Origin: Alopecurus myosuroides
Taxonomy: Eukaryota; Streptophyta; Magnoliopsida; Poales; Poaceae
NCBI GenBank assembly: GCA_028641055.1
Contig: CM054060.1
Location: 310,358,949 to 310,422,948, forward strand
DNA length: 64,000 nt
Reading direction: 5' to 3'
Shown: in pieces, positions 24,125-36,900 of the stretch
How the letters are laid out: each line of letters begins with the position of its first letter
Position numbering within the stretch: position 1 is the first letter of the stretch
Made by a program: the position numbers and the translations under genes
The notes under the pieces: model-generated
The model's input: only the letters and a program-made list of their open reading frames with translations
Database searches by the model: none
Told to the model about the DNA's origin: nothing

Positions 24125-26803
24125 ATGCGTAAGACTCGTGATGGAAAGTTTCCTATATTACCATCCACTACAACAAGAGGTACAACTCTGAACACCTCTG
24201 TTGCTCTTGATTCACCGTCTGTTATGAGTAAGGTGCTTACACCACCACATACACATGCTACACATGCTACTTCTGCTAAATCTGAAAATACTTCTAATAC
24301 TTTTGATGATGCTTCTACTATGCTTGATTAGAGTGGTTCTCTCAGTCCTTTCTTAGATGCTACTATTGCTAAAGCTAAAAATATTGCAAACACCAAAACT
24401 CCTGATTAAAATTCTGTTACTCCTGCCGTTTCACCCGAGCTTAGAGAGAATCCTAGTGATTATTTTGATGATTCCTATATTGAACTTAATGATGATATTA
24501 TTGATGAAATACATGCTATGAAGGATAGAGATGCTGCTATATGTCTTATCGAAAGTCGTGTTGTTAAATATAAATTATCTCCTGATGCTAAGTTTGCCAC
24601 TTCTCCCATTGATATTACGGATAAGGATTATGATTTCTCTCTTGATTTATCTTATATATCTATTGTTGAGAAAGAAACTTTTTGTGGTACTGAAAATGAA
24701 AGTGCTATGAAACATATGAATGATCTCTTCTCTTTGAGTAGTTTATTCTCTGATGATCTTAAGAAACGTAGCTACTTTGTTGCTACAATATTCCCTTTCT
24801 CATTAAAAGATGAAGCTAAAACTTGGTTTAATAATTTGTCTCCGGGATCTATTGATATTCCTATTGGTTTGGTTAATGCTTTCTTTCAGAAATATTTTCC
24901 TGCTAGTGCTCAACATGCTGCTTTACAAAATATATTTAATTTCAAGCAATTGGAAGGAGAGAAATTGCATGTATCTTGGGCAAGGTTTTGTTCTTTAGTT
25001 AGGGCTACACCTGGGCATAAGCTAGAAAATAATTTACTTCTTGATATATTCTATAATGGACTAACTGTTGAATCTAGGACATACCTGGATAGTTGTGTTG
25101 GTTGTGTTTTCAGGCAAATAACTCCAGATGAAGCTAAGGAATTAATGGCTAAAATAAGCCAAAATCATGATGATTGGACTATGGTTGAGCCTAAGCCGAC
25201 CCCTACTCCAGTATCAACACCAACACCAACACCCAAGAAGAGGGGAATGATTGAATTAAATGATGAAGTGATGAGAGAAGCCAAGAAATCTCTTAAAGAG
25301 GGGGGTATTAAATCTGAAGATGTGAAGAATCTTCCACCTATAGAAGAATTATGTATGCGAGCCCCTCACTCATCCACCATTGAGGTACACTATCTCCAAC
25401 ATTTTCATAGTAGAGATATTCCCTATAATAAACCTCCTGATCAATGTTTAGATGAATTTGATAATTATGTTATTAAGCAAGATAATTTTAATATGAGAGT
25501 GCAAAATCACCTAATGGAAAACTCTAGAGCTATTGATAATTTGCATGGTATTATAGAAAGAACCTCGACTGATGTTAAAATTCTTGTTAAACATTTTCAA
25601 ATGGTTCAAACTCAAATTGATCAACTTGCTAAAGTGCAAAAAGATTTGCTAGTTAATGCTTCTTAAGAAAAACATGCTTATGAAATAAGAACTAGAAGTG
25701 GTATTGCTACACAAGATCCTTTATATCCCGAGGGACATCCCAAAAGAATTGAACAAGATTCTCAGCAAACTAATAATAATGTTATTCATACTAAGAAGAA
25801 AAAGAAGAACAAACATAAAACTGTTGTAGAATCCTCTGAACTTGCTAAAGATCCTAATAGTATATCTATTTCTGATGCTGAAACCGAAAGTGGTAATGAT
25901 AAAAGTGAAGCTTCTGATAAAGAAGAACCTGTAGCTGAACCTGAAAAGCAAACTAAAACTGCAAAGTATACTAAGGAGGATTTCATTGCCAATAAACATG
26001 GTAATGAGAGAGAACCTTGGGTACAAAAACCAATGACTTCTCCTAATAAGAAACACAAATCTAAGGAAGAAGAACATTAAAACAAGTTTTGTGAGTGGAG
26101 GAAACCTTTGTTCTTGCAAATTCGTTTAACCAATGCTATCAAATTGCCTCCTTATGCAAAATATATGAAAGATATTGTCTCTAACAAAAGGAAGATTCCT
26201 AATGAGGAAATCTCCACTATGCTTGCTAATTACTCTTTTAATGGCAAGGTTCCAAAGAAGCTTGGAGATCCTTGTATACCAACTATTCTCTGTTCTATTA
26301 AAAATAATTATGTTAGAACTGCTTTGTGTGATTTGGGAGCTGGAGTTAGTGTCATGCCTTTTACTCTCTATAAGAGACTCCTCCTAGAAAAATTGATACC
26401 AACTGATATATCTTTGCAAATGGCTGATAAGTCTACTGCTATTCCTGTGGGTATATGTGAGGATGTTCCTGTTCAAGTTGCTAATAATTGTCTGATATTA
26501 ACTGACTTTGTTGTGTTGGAAATGCCTGAAGATGACAATATGTATATTATTCTTGGGAGACCTTTTCTTAATACTGTAGGGGCTGTTATTGATTGCAATC
26601 AAGGAAATGTTACTTTTAATGTTAATGATAAAGAGCACACTGTTTATTTTCCCAAGAAGATTGATAAGAAATATGGTCTAAATTCCATTGAAAATATTGA
26701 GACCATCAAGATTGGAGAATTTTATTGTCCCATTCCAATGCAACCAAAAGAATATGAAATTATTATGATTGGGACTATGTATATAAAGGTTGAGGTAACA
26801 TAA
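24125..26803 (+). pseudogene. Gypsy 1 gag-protease, one frame with four premature stops
   Basis: A single frame from the ATG at 24125 to the stop at 26801-26803 is interrupted by TAG 24329-24331, TAA 24407-24409, TAA 25664-25666 and TAA 26078-26080, with no frameshift. The part at about 24700-25200 has the Retrotrans_gag pattern (FPFSLKDEAKTWFNNL, then FFQKYFP, then FNFKQLEGEKL), which forms the capsid. A Thr/Pro-rich linker and a Lys-rich region follow. The protease domain lies at about 26280-26640, with the active site read as CDLGAGVSVMP (catalytic Asp at 26330) and the ILGRPFL flap-side motif at about 26550; it would cleave the polyprotein. No zinc knuckle is evident. Reverse transcriptase normally follows here and is absent. 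Confidence 0.85.
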
Positions 26804-27766
26804 TTATTTAGTGATTAGCAAAGTTTTGCTTCATATGAAAATTGTTCTGGTAACAAGACTTGATCACCCTTGTTAAGAAAATGATTTTAAATCAAGTAGG
26901 CAAAGTTTTCACTATGTTTTCACCTTCCCCATTATGTTTTCACCATGTTTACTTGTGTTATCATATTTCTACTTGAGTACAATCATGTTTTCCACCATCC
27001 TTATGCATGTTTTGCTCATGTTTTCACCCTGATTACTGAGGTTATGCATGTTTTCACCACCCATACTTTTGTTTTAGCCACTTCCACCTTTGTTTTATTT
27101 GGATATTTTTCCATTAGAGTGTCATAGAACCTCTGTAGTTCTGGTTTTGGTTTTGTTTTCCATCTTTTGACTTTCGTTTTCCTGGTTTTTTATTAATTAT
27201 TAAAATTCTGGAAATACCTCAAAAATAAAGTTTCTCGAAAAAATTCAGAAAAATTATAATAAATTTTAACGTAAAAAAATGAGGCAGAGAGCCACCTGGG
27301 AGACCCCAGGGGGACCCACCAGTCAGGCACACCATGGGGTGGTGCGGCCAGCCCCCTGGTGGCTCCAGCACATGGTGTTTGCCCCTGGCCCCACACTAAC
27401 TCTGTCCCCTGCCAAAGTCTTCTCTCTCACCCCCAAGCTGAAAACATTTCCTGGAACCCATGTTCTTGCTGTTCTTCCTCTGGATTTTCGATCTCCTTCT
27501 TCAGCCCGTCATTTGTGCTGAGATTTTGTGCATTTGGTCTCCGGTATGTGACTCCTCCGATGATCCAAGTAGAATTTTGTTTCGTGAAGTATTTCTTGAG
27601 TATTTTGGTACCGTAGGTGACAGCTTATGTGAGTTTGCATGCTTGATTTGAGTAGAAATAATGTAGTTTTGATGTATGTTTAGCTCTCATATAAGTCCCT
27701 ATGGTAGTTTCCACCTTATAGTTGCTTGAAATTAATTTTTGTGATGATTGTTGAAAAATTTCAGAG
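26804..27766 (+). other. Gypsy 1 non-coding spacer with an ATGTTTTCACC repeat and a possible splice acceptor
   Basis: This interval sits where pol would normally lie but contains no RT, RNase H or integrase motif. ATGTTTTCACC recurs at about 26916, 26933, 27019 and 27047, with a variant near 26987. The bases just before the next ORF read AATTTCAG then AGATGG, a plausible 3' splice site. The small ORFs in 27193-27651 are not supported. Confidence 0.5.
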
Positions 27767-28776
27767 ATGGATAGTTACAATTTTGGAGAGATATTTAGGA
27801 GTGATTCTCCTAGAAGGACAAGGCCCTCATGCTCATCCCCTTCAGTGAGGCCATCGTACAATGAAGATGTTATTGCACCAAGTATTGACAGTGCGAGAGG
27901 TGATGGTATCGTTATCCCATCTAGCTTTCCTCGCACTACATTTTTAAGAAGTGCAGATTTATTAGATGACTTTCGTATGCTTATTGAAAGAGTTGGTCTA
28001 ACCAACTTTATGGAGGATGAAATCCCTCAGTATGACACTCTCAAAAAAACTTTTGTTGAGAGCTTTAAATTTCAGAACACACATTTTGGTCCAACTGTTG
28101 CATTCAAGTTATATAGTAGTCATGTTTCTTTGTCCTTGGTAGATTTTTGTGCTATTATAGGTATCAACGCCGCCGAGACAACAAGCAGGATTCAAGATAA
28201 ACCAGCAGACCTCCAGGGGTCTACCAAGAGATCACCAATGATGACGGACGTTCATCCCAGCGTGGGAAGATAAGGAAGATTCAACTTCCTGCTCTTAGAT
28301 ATTTCACTTACTATCTTGCTACTAGCATCCTTGGTAGGGGAAACAAGAGTAATATTTCTAGTTATCACCTTGCTTTTATTGATGCTGCACTGAACCATAG
28401 CACGAAGTATAGTCTTAGTGCGCTTGTTGCACGCCGCCTTGCTGCTACTGGGCCTATTTTTGTGGGCATTATTGCTACACGTGTAGCAACTGTTTTAAAT
28501 GTTTCCATTATCCCTAATGACAAAATAATTGCTCCATGTAGGCTTAATCTCGCTGCCATGAAGTCCCATCACTTTGTTACTGCTAACTCTACTGCTGAAC
28601 GTTTATTATATAGAGTTTTATATATACATGGAGAGGAGCGAAAAGTTACTTTGCCACAGCCTGTTTTGTTTAAGATTGACAGGTCACCTTGGTCGCTCTC
28701 TAAGGAGAAGGTAGACGAGTATCTGAGCACCACGGAGTTTCACAGGCAGCAGGAGAGGCGAGACGCGCCTCCATAG
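27767..28776 (+). pseudogene. Gypsy 1 additional ORF (Athila ORF1-like), one frameshift
   Basis: It opens at the ATG at 27767 and reads in one frame to about 28205, then in the next frame to the stop at 28774-28776. The shift lies near the CAGGGG run at about 28210. The joined region spans about 336 codons. Features are a Ser/Arg-rich N-terminus, then a helical region with the pattern DFRMLIERVGL...PQYDTLKKTFVESF...LVDFCAIIGI, and a second helical part ending in a charged tail. That pattern is like the ORF1 or envelope-like proteins of Athila-lineage elements, but I cannot confirm it from sequence alone. A possible splice acceptor just upstream would allow expression from a spliced transcript, as is known for the envelope-like ORF of barley Bagy-2. 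Confidence 0.55.
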
Positions 28777-29290
28777 GACTACAACACGCAATACACCGAC
28801 ACATCCTCGAGCACATATCAGGAGGAGGGTTCCTCCTCAACATACTACGGGGGCGCCATCTCATGGTCCCCTTGGTGATTGATCTCCACTTAGGCCAAAA
28901 TCCTAAGCTTGGGGGGAGGTATACCGACATCACACTCATTTATATATCATGTTCGGTCGGTTCTTTGTATATCCATGTTTACATTTCTTTCATCTGTTTT
29001 CATTTTCTTTCGATTCTCTTCGTTTTATTGTTTCGTTCTTGTATTCCAAAACACAAAAAGACCAAAAATATTTCTGTTATTTCTCTTTGTTTGCTTCTTC
29101 AGTTTCTTTATATTTGTTTTGCTCTCTTCTCTTATTTCGGTTTAGTATTCAAAAATCCAAAAATATTTTGCTTTGTTTTCTTGTTCTCTTTATGTTTTTG
29201 TTTGAATTGAAAAACCCAAAAATATTTGTTCTTCTTCTTTGGTTTTGTAAAGTTTGCTGCAGAGTTCAACAGTCGTCTGTGATTCCATTG
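28777..29290 (+). other. Gypsy 1 interior, non-coding, with a polypurine-tract-like copy
   Basis: AAGCTTGGGGGGAGGT at 28905-28920 nearly duplicates the true polypurine tract at 39924-39937. T-rich sequence follows (28980-29260). Bases 29286-29290 (CATTG) are the left target-site duplication of LARD2. No gene is seen. Confidence 0.6.
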
Positions 29291-32200
29291 TGTAACACCT
29301 GGGGTGTTACCTGTTTGTTTTGCTAGCATCATATGCATCACATTGCATTGCACCATGTTTGCATCACAACTGAAATTTTCAAAACAATTTAAAATTTCAA
29401 ACTTGCAAACTAAACCACTCACTGTTCTTCAATAGTGTGAAAATTGTTTAATCAATTGCTTGTTAATAACTTCCCCCTCCTCTTGTAAAACCCTACTGGC
29501 TAACTCAAAACTTTAGCCCAAATCTTTCATTAACTCGTTGGGTTTAATCAAACAACTATTTTCAATTAATTAAATCACCTTCATTTTCAATTTCAAATCT
29601 ATTATCCAAATCAGTACCTTTTTGAATCCCTAAAGTTCACCACACTTTTGTATTCTTAAAATCACTTTAAAACCTAGGGGAAACCCTATTGGAAATTAAT
29701 TGTTTTTCCAATACTAATGAATATTCCAAATTCCTTCCAAAATTTGGTTTCAAATGCAAACACCTTTTAAATATGAAATTTCTGAATTCCAATCTGGCAA
29801 TTTGGTTTCTTTTTATCTCATTAACTTAAACTAAATTTTCTGAAATTTTTAATAACCAAACCCTTAACAATTTCCTTCCAAAACCTTTTTAGCAAAAAAA
29901 AAATAACAGAAGAATAAATAAAAAGCTAGCAGCAGATAAACCTCTCTAGGCCCAAGCCCACTTCCTTCTCCTTGGCCCTTACCGGTTCGAGCTGTCGCTG
30001 TCGTCCTCCTTCAGCAGCTCTGTACGAACCCCCCAATCACCCTCCGATCGTCTCTCCCACGCTGGATGAGCAGCCGTACTGGTTGCCCCCATCCTTAAGT
30101 ACCCACCGATCCCTCTGCTGCTAACCTGAAACCCTAGCGCCGCCACTTCATCGCATCTTCCCCTTCCCCAAGCTTCTATTTCCCTCCTGAAGCAATCGAC
30201 ACTGCAACCATAACCTGAACCCCACCTTGAGCCCACCGAAACCACCACTTCCTGGCCCTCATCGCCGGAAGCCCGGCCGCCTCGAGGAGCTGCTGAGGGG
30301 GAAAATGGAGCCGTGGTGCCAGCCCGCATCTCCTCGTCCACTCGCCGTTTGCCGGGAGTGCCCGTAGCGGCCGCGCCGTCGCCGGAGAGCAGCCGCTCCG
30401 CTCCTGCCGTCAGGCAGTCGTCGACGACCAACAGCGGCGAGGTGAGCAGGCCGCCTCTGCTCTTTTCCCTCTCCCTTTTCTCCTGCACAATCACTCGCGC
30501 ACACGAGCCCACGCCACGCCCGGCGCAGCGCACGCCGGCGAGTCCCTGTCCGCCGTCGTCGCTCGCTCGCCTGAAGGAGAAGCCCCGACGCCTGCACCTG
30601 CAACCAAAAATTCAGAAGTTCAGTTAAACCCGTAGCGGAATAATAAGTCCAGCCGCACCCCGTATCTGTCACGATTCGAGCGAGTACCGCAGTGGCTGGC
30701 TCCCTCGCCCTGCATCCAGCGCACCCGGGTTCGAATCCTACCCAGGGATTTACTCCCACTTTTTTCTGTAGCGCGCGCGCAGGGGCAGGCCCACAGGGCA
30801 GTGACCCCTGCTGCCACCTCATCTTCTAACCTGCCACGCTGGCCACGGGCCCCTCTGGCAGTGTGAGTGTAGGGTTCCTGCACGGTAGCAAAGGATTAAA
30901 ATCAAACCTGTTTTTATTTCTAATATCTTTAATGGGCAGAATAAACACCTAATTTGAAAATTCAATAACTTTTAACTTATGCATCCAATAAATACAAACT
31001 TTATATGTTTATTGCTCCAAATTTCATAATCTTTCCAAATAACCCAATTGCTCACTGTTTTGAAATTTTAAAATGCTTTTAAAACTCAAATTTGAATAAT
31101 TCAAATGTAAATTGCAATAATTCATAAATAATTCATACTATTTCCAAATAAGTCAAATAAAATATGTTTTTCATACCATTTTGAATACCCTATTCAAATA
31201 TAAAATTTGTTTTCTGGTTTGAACAATTTAAATTGCCTAAACAATTTAAAACTTGTTTAATTCAATTAAAAATTGTTTAATATTGTTTAATTCATAATTA
31301 AATAATCCAAAGTCCAATTTCAAATTGTGAAACATGTAATCCAACTAAAATTTGCTAACCTTTTCAAATATCAACTTTGTAATTTGTTTTGCACACTTTA
31401 ACTTGATGAAAACAATCACTACTTGTTTAACACCATTAAGTAACAATAATTGCCAAACCTTATTGATGTTTTCTTAATTGGTTAACTATCATTCTAATTG
31501 CATCTAAATTGTTGTTATCTTGTTATCATCATCATGCATGCATCATTCTAACTCACTTACACATGATGCTATTGTTAGAACAATTAATTCAACTATAAGG
31601 CATGGGTTTGCCATATGCAATCTTTGCCTATGGAATCCATTTAAACTTGTGTATCATATCCACTAGTTTACTTTGGTGCATCTATTAAACATGACATGCA
31701 TCCATACCTTGTTCATGCTGGATCTTTTGCCGTAGTAGTAATTGTTGCATCCCGGTGTTTGTTCGAGGTTCGATGCTTCTTCTCGGATAGGACGTTGAGA
31801 TGATGTGAGCAACGACAAGTTCTGCTACCTTGCGGGATCTCAGGCAAGTATACTCACTTGCTGCCATATGGCTGCCTTTCATCACTTGTTACCGATTCTT
31901 TCCGTTGTTCTTTTCTACTAGCCTTAGTAGTACTTGTTTCTGTTACGAACCCATCACATGAATCCCTTAACCTTGATATTGCCTCACTTCCATACCTATA
32001 ACCTTTGCTTGAGCCTGTGTCATACTATCTTGCTTAGGGTTGTTTTGCTCGAGTCTGTTACCCGTTATTTTCTGTTATTACTCTAGTATGTTCTGGGGCT
32101 CGATGTTAATCAATCAAACCTGTTAATTGCTAATGGTAATAATAATAATAATTTGATGATAAGGCACCGGCAGGAGGCCCTTTGTGGTTTTGAGGCCTGC

Positions 32201-33429
32201 TAGTGTCGACCCTAATAGGAAAAGGGTCTTGTCTACTGATCCATGATGAGCGCACTACCCGCATTTGGGGAGTATGGGCTCCCCCTCAGTTTGACCCGAT
32301 TCGCATCTCGTCCAAATCGCCTCATTTAGTTCGGGTTTTCCATTTGCTGCATGCATGATCTTGCGAGCCCTTGGTACCCGGGTGGAACTTTCGTAGTCGG
32401 CATATAGGGGGACACGGTCTTAGAGTGCTATGATGGTCCATTTTCTTCTGGGCTTGATTAGCCGTGCGCCCAAGGTGCTTTGGGCTTGATGCGAAGAAGG
32501 GTTGGATTGTGTTGAGTGCCCCGCTTGGTGGGAGGCATTCCATCTGGCGGGATATTCATGAGTGTGGTTACTATGGTGCACCCCTGCAGGGTAAATCTTC
32601 TCGAGAAGCCGTGTTTTCCGCGGTTATGGATTACTTGGTGAAAGTACTGGCTAACAAGTACTCAGGACAACTTCAACATAATGATCAATCATGTTTCACC
32701 CAATGATTAATAACTTGACTAGTAATAGGTTATTCACACAATAACTTGACTCATCTTTAATACCACGGTGTGAGTTATCCTCGGATTGCTTCTTCGGATA
32801 AGGGGCGAGATCCAGGATGGGTTTGTTTGGAGTTATCTTTCAGTTGGTTACTATCACTCGATCTTATCTCCTTTCTAATAGTTGGAAGTAATTGAATCTC
32901 TGTAGTTGGTTAGTGCAGCCTGCTGTCGCTTATTTGCCATAACCCCTTCTCCTCCGTTGATCCTAAAGTATTTGTATCTTGTGATGACTGGCTACGCCGG
33001 TAACTTGTGAGTATGGGCTTTATCCCCCTTGCCAGTACTTAACCGTACTGACCCACGAATCTCTTTCGTGGCTGCAAATTCCAAATTGCAGTCAACAGGT
33101 TTGAAGTCTGACGACGTTAGCTTGGGAGTCCCTCCGGCTTGGCCTGGGCAGGGATTGGACGCCTTCGGTTATCTTCAGGACTCTTAGTCCAATTTGGATC
33201 TTGTCCGTAGACGGACGTTTGATTCTTCCGCTGTTATTTGGATCTTTGTATTGTATCAGTTGTAACCCAGGCTCGTTTGAGTCATCTTGTATCTATCTGT
33301 TGCTGTTGTAATTGTGGAATATTCGAGAACTATTGTAATGTTATCATAAATGGCAACCTGGAATCGGTTATTATGCGGATTTGGCGGGAATGCTGAAATC
33401 TGCATAGTGTCCGATCTCGGGGCGTCACA
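29291..33429 (+). repeat. LARD2 LTR copy 1
   Basis: It begins TGTAACACCTGGGGTGTT and ends GATCTCGGGGCGTCACA. It has the same architecture as the LARD1 LTR but is about 490 bp shorter, with a diverged AT-rich arm. Minus-strand ORFs of about 185 codons in the GC-rich block (29979-30822) are repeated exactly in LTR copy 2 only because the LTR is duplicated; I do not treat them as genes. Confidence 0.93.
30685..30765 (+). promoter_or_regulatory. Pol III-like module in LARD2 LTR copy 1
   Basis: A-box-like TACCGCAGTGGCTGGC is at 30685-30700, B-box-like GGGTTCGAATCCT at 30727-30739, and a T6 run at 30760-30765. It holds the same position within the LTR as the LARD1 module, although the sequence between the boxes has diverged. 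Confidence 0.55.
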
Positions 33430-33927
33430 AATGGTATCAGAGCCTTGGTTCCGATTCCCGATATTGTTTCGATACGAATGGTTATCGAAGCAACGGGTCC
33501 GCAAAGCCTGTAGGATAACCTCGCTAACGGTCGTGTTTCTAGAGTGTCAAAAAAAACTAATTCTGCTAAACTATTTTGGAAACATCTCAATAGGATTCTT
33601 GTTTTCTCCTTACCCTATTCTATTTCCCCTCCCATCTTATTTGTTTTGGAGTCTACTCTCGTACTCACTCTTTCGAAGTGTTAGGATCCTACGTGGGTGG
33701 ACGTTTTCTGAGCCTTTAACCTAATAGGTTCGATCATCGCAAGATTCCTGGTGGAAGAACATCGTCATCACTCCCAGCAAGAATGCCTTGTTAGTGGTGT
33801 CGAGAAACCCTTGTTAGTGGTGTCGAGGAGATCAACGGAAGCGCGAAGAATCGATAGTCGAACTTCTTTCCCCTCCCGGGTTAGCAGGTGGATTGCGAGG
33901 GCGCAATCCCTTGTTAGTGGTGTCGTC
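33430..33927 (+). other. LARD2 internal domain, 498 bp, non-coding
   Basis: It opens AA then TGGTATCAGAGCC (primer site from 33432). CTTGTTAGTGGTGTCG occurs at 33787-33802, 33810-33825 and 33910-33925, the last ending two bases before the next LTR. No polypurine tract is visible there. The 70-codon plus-strand ORF at 33751-33963 runs across the LTR boundary and is probably incidental. Confidence 0.88.
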
Positions 33928-36900
33928 TGTAACACCTGGGGTGTTACCTGTTTGTTTTGCTAGCATCATATGCATCACATTGCATTGCACCATGTTTGCA
34001 TCACAACTGAAATTTTCAAAACAATTTAAAATTTCAAACTTGCAAACTAAACCACTCACTGTTCTTCAATAGTGTGAAAATTGTTTAATCAATTGCTTGT
34101 TAATAACTTCCCCCTCCTCTTGTAAAACCCTACTGGCTAACTCAAAACTTTAGCCCAAATCTTTCATTAACTCGTTGGGTTTAATCAAACAACTATTTTC
34201 AATTAATTAAATCACCTTCATTTTCAATTTCAAATCTATTATCCAAATCAGTACCTTTTTGAATCCCTAAAGTTCACCACACTTTTGTATTCTTAAAATC
34301 ACTTTAAAACCTAGGGGAAACCCTATTGGAAATTAATTGTTTTTCCAATACTAATGAATATTCCAAATTCCTTCCAAAATTTGGTTTTAAATGCAAACAC
34401 CTTTTAAATATCAAATTTCTGAATTCCAATCTGGCAATTTGGTTTCTTTTTATCTCATTAACTTAAACTAAATTTTCTGAAATTTTTAATAACCAAACCC
34501 TTAACAATTTCCTTCCAAAACCTTTTTAGCAAAAAAAAAATAACAGAAGAATAAATAAAAAGCTAGCAGCAGATAAACCTCTCTAGGCCCAAGCCCACTT
34601 CCTTCTCCTTGGCCCTTACCGGTTCGAGCTGTCGCTGTCGTCCTCCTTCAGCAGCTCTGTACGAACCCCCCAATCACCCTCCGATCGTCTCTCCCACGCT
34701 GGATGAGCAGCCGTACTGGTTGCCCCCATCCTTAAGTACCCACCGATCCCTCTGCTGCTAACCTGAAACCCTAGCGCCGCCACTTCATCGCATCTTCCCC
34801 TTCCCCAAGCTTCTATTTCCCTCCTGAAGCAATCGACACTGCAACCATAACCTGAACCCCACCTTGAGCCCACCGAAACCACCACTTCCTGGCCCTCATC
34901 GCCGGAAGCCCGGCCGCCTCGAGGAGCTGCTGAGGGGGAAAATGGAGCCGTGGTGCCAGCCCGCATCTCCTCGTCCACTCGCCGTTTGCCGGGAGTGCCC
35001 GTAGCGGCCGCGCCGTCGCCGGAGAGCAGCCGCTCCGCTCCTGCCGTCAGGCAGTCGTCGACGACCAACAGCGGCGAGGTGAGCAGGCCGCCTCTGCTCT
35101 TTTCCCTCTCCCTTTTCTCCTGCACAATCACTCGCGCACACGAGCCCACGCCACGCCCGGCGCAGCGCACGCCGGCGAGTCCCTGTCCGCCGTCGTCGCT
35201 CGCTCGCCTGAAGGAGAAGCCCCGACGCCTGCACCTGCAACCAAAAATTCAGAAGTTCAGTTAAACCCGTAGCGGAATAATAAGTCCAGCCGCACCCCGT
35301 ATCTGTCACGATTCGAGCGAGTACCGCAGTGGCTGGCTCCCTCGCCCTGCATCCAGCGCACCCGGGTTCGAATCCTACCCAGGGATTTACTCCCACTTTT
35401 TTCTGTAGCGCGCGCGCAGGGGCAGGCCCACAGGGCAGTGACCCCTGCTGCCACCTCATCTTCTAACCTGCCACGCTGGCCACGGGCCCCTCTGGCAGTG
35501 TGAGTGTAGGGTTCCTGCACGGTAGCAAAGGATTAAAATCAAACCTGTTTTTATTTCTAATATCTTTAATGGGCAGAATAAACACCTAATTTGAAAATTC
35601 AATAACTTTTAACTTATGCATCCAATAAATACAAACTTTATATGTTTATTGCTCCAAATTTCATAATCTTTCCAAATAACCCAATTGCTCACTGTTTTGA
35701 AATTTTAAAATGCTTTTAAAACTCAAATTTGAATAATTCAAATGTAAATTGCAATAATTCATAAATAATTCATACTATTTCCAAATAAGTCAAATAAAAT
35801 ATGTTTTTCATACCATTTTGAATACCCTATTCAAATATAAAATTTGTTTTCTGGTTTGAACAATTTAAATTGCCTAAACAATTTAAAACTTGTTTAATTC
35901 AATTAAAAATTGTTTAATATTGTTTAATTCATAATTAAATAATCCAAAGTCCAATTTCAAATTGTGAAACATGTAATCCAACTAAAATTTGCTAACCTTT
36001 TCAAATATCAACTTTGTAATTTGTTTTGCACACTTTAACTTGATGAAAACAATCACTACTTGTTTAACACCATTAAGTAACAATAATTGCCAAACCTTAT
36101 TGATGTTTTCTTAATTGGTTAACTATCATTCTAATTGCATCTAAATTGTTGTTATCTTGTTATCATCATCATGCATGCATCATTCTAACTCACTTACACA
36201 TGATGCTATTGTTAGAACAATTAATTCAACTATAAGGCATGGGTTTGCCATATGCAATCTTTGCCTATGGAATCCATTTAAACTTGTGTATCATATCCAC
36301 TAGTTTACTTTGGTGCATCTATTAAACATGACATGCATCCATACCTTGTTCATGCTGGATCTTTTGCCGTAGTAGTAATTGTTGCATCCCGGTGTTTGTT
36401 CGAGGTTCGATGCTTCTTCTCGGATAGGACGTTGAGATGATGTGAGCAACGACAAGTTCTGCTACCTTGCGGGATCTCAGGCAAGTATACTCACTTGCTG
36501 CCATATGGCTGCCTTTCATCACTTGTTACCGATTCTTTCCGTTGTTCTTTTCTACTAGCCTTAGTAGTACTTGTTTCTGTTACGAACCCATCACATGAAT
36601 CCCTTAACCTTGATATTGCCTCACTTCCATACCTATAACCTTTGCTTGAGCCTGTGTCATACTATCTTGCTTAGGGTTGTTTTGCTCGAGTCTGTTACCC
36701 GTTATTTTCTGTTATTACTCTAGTATGTTCTGGGGCTCGATGTTAATCAATCAAACCTGTTAATTGCTAATGGTAATAATAATAATAATTTGATGATAAG
36801 GCACCGGCAGGAGGCCCTTTGTGGTTTTGAGGCCTGCTAGTGTCGACCCTAATAGGAAAAGGGTCTTGTCTACTGATCCATGATGAGCGCACTACCCGCA

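Noticed and set aside
29979..30822. Minus-strand ORFs of 184 and 187 codons, repeated exactly at 34616-35459
   Set aside because: They lie in the GC-rich block of the LARD2 LTR, overlap each other in different frames, and recur only because the LTR is duplicated. LARD1 does not preserve them.
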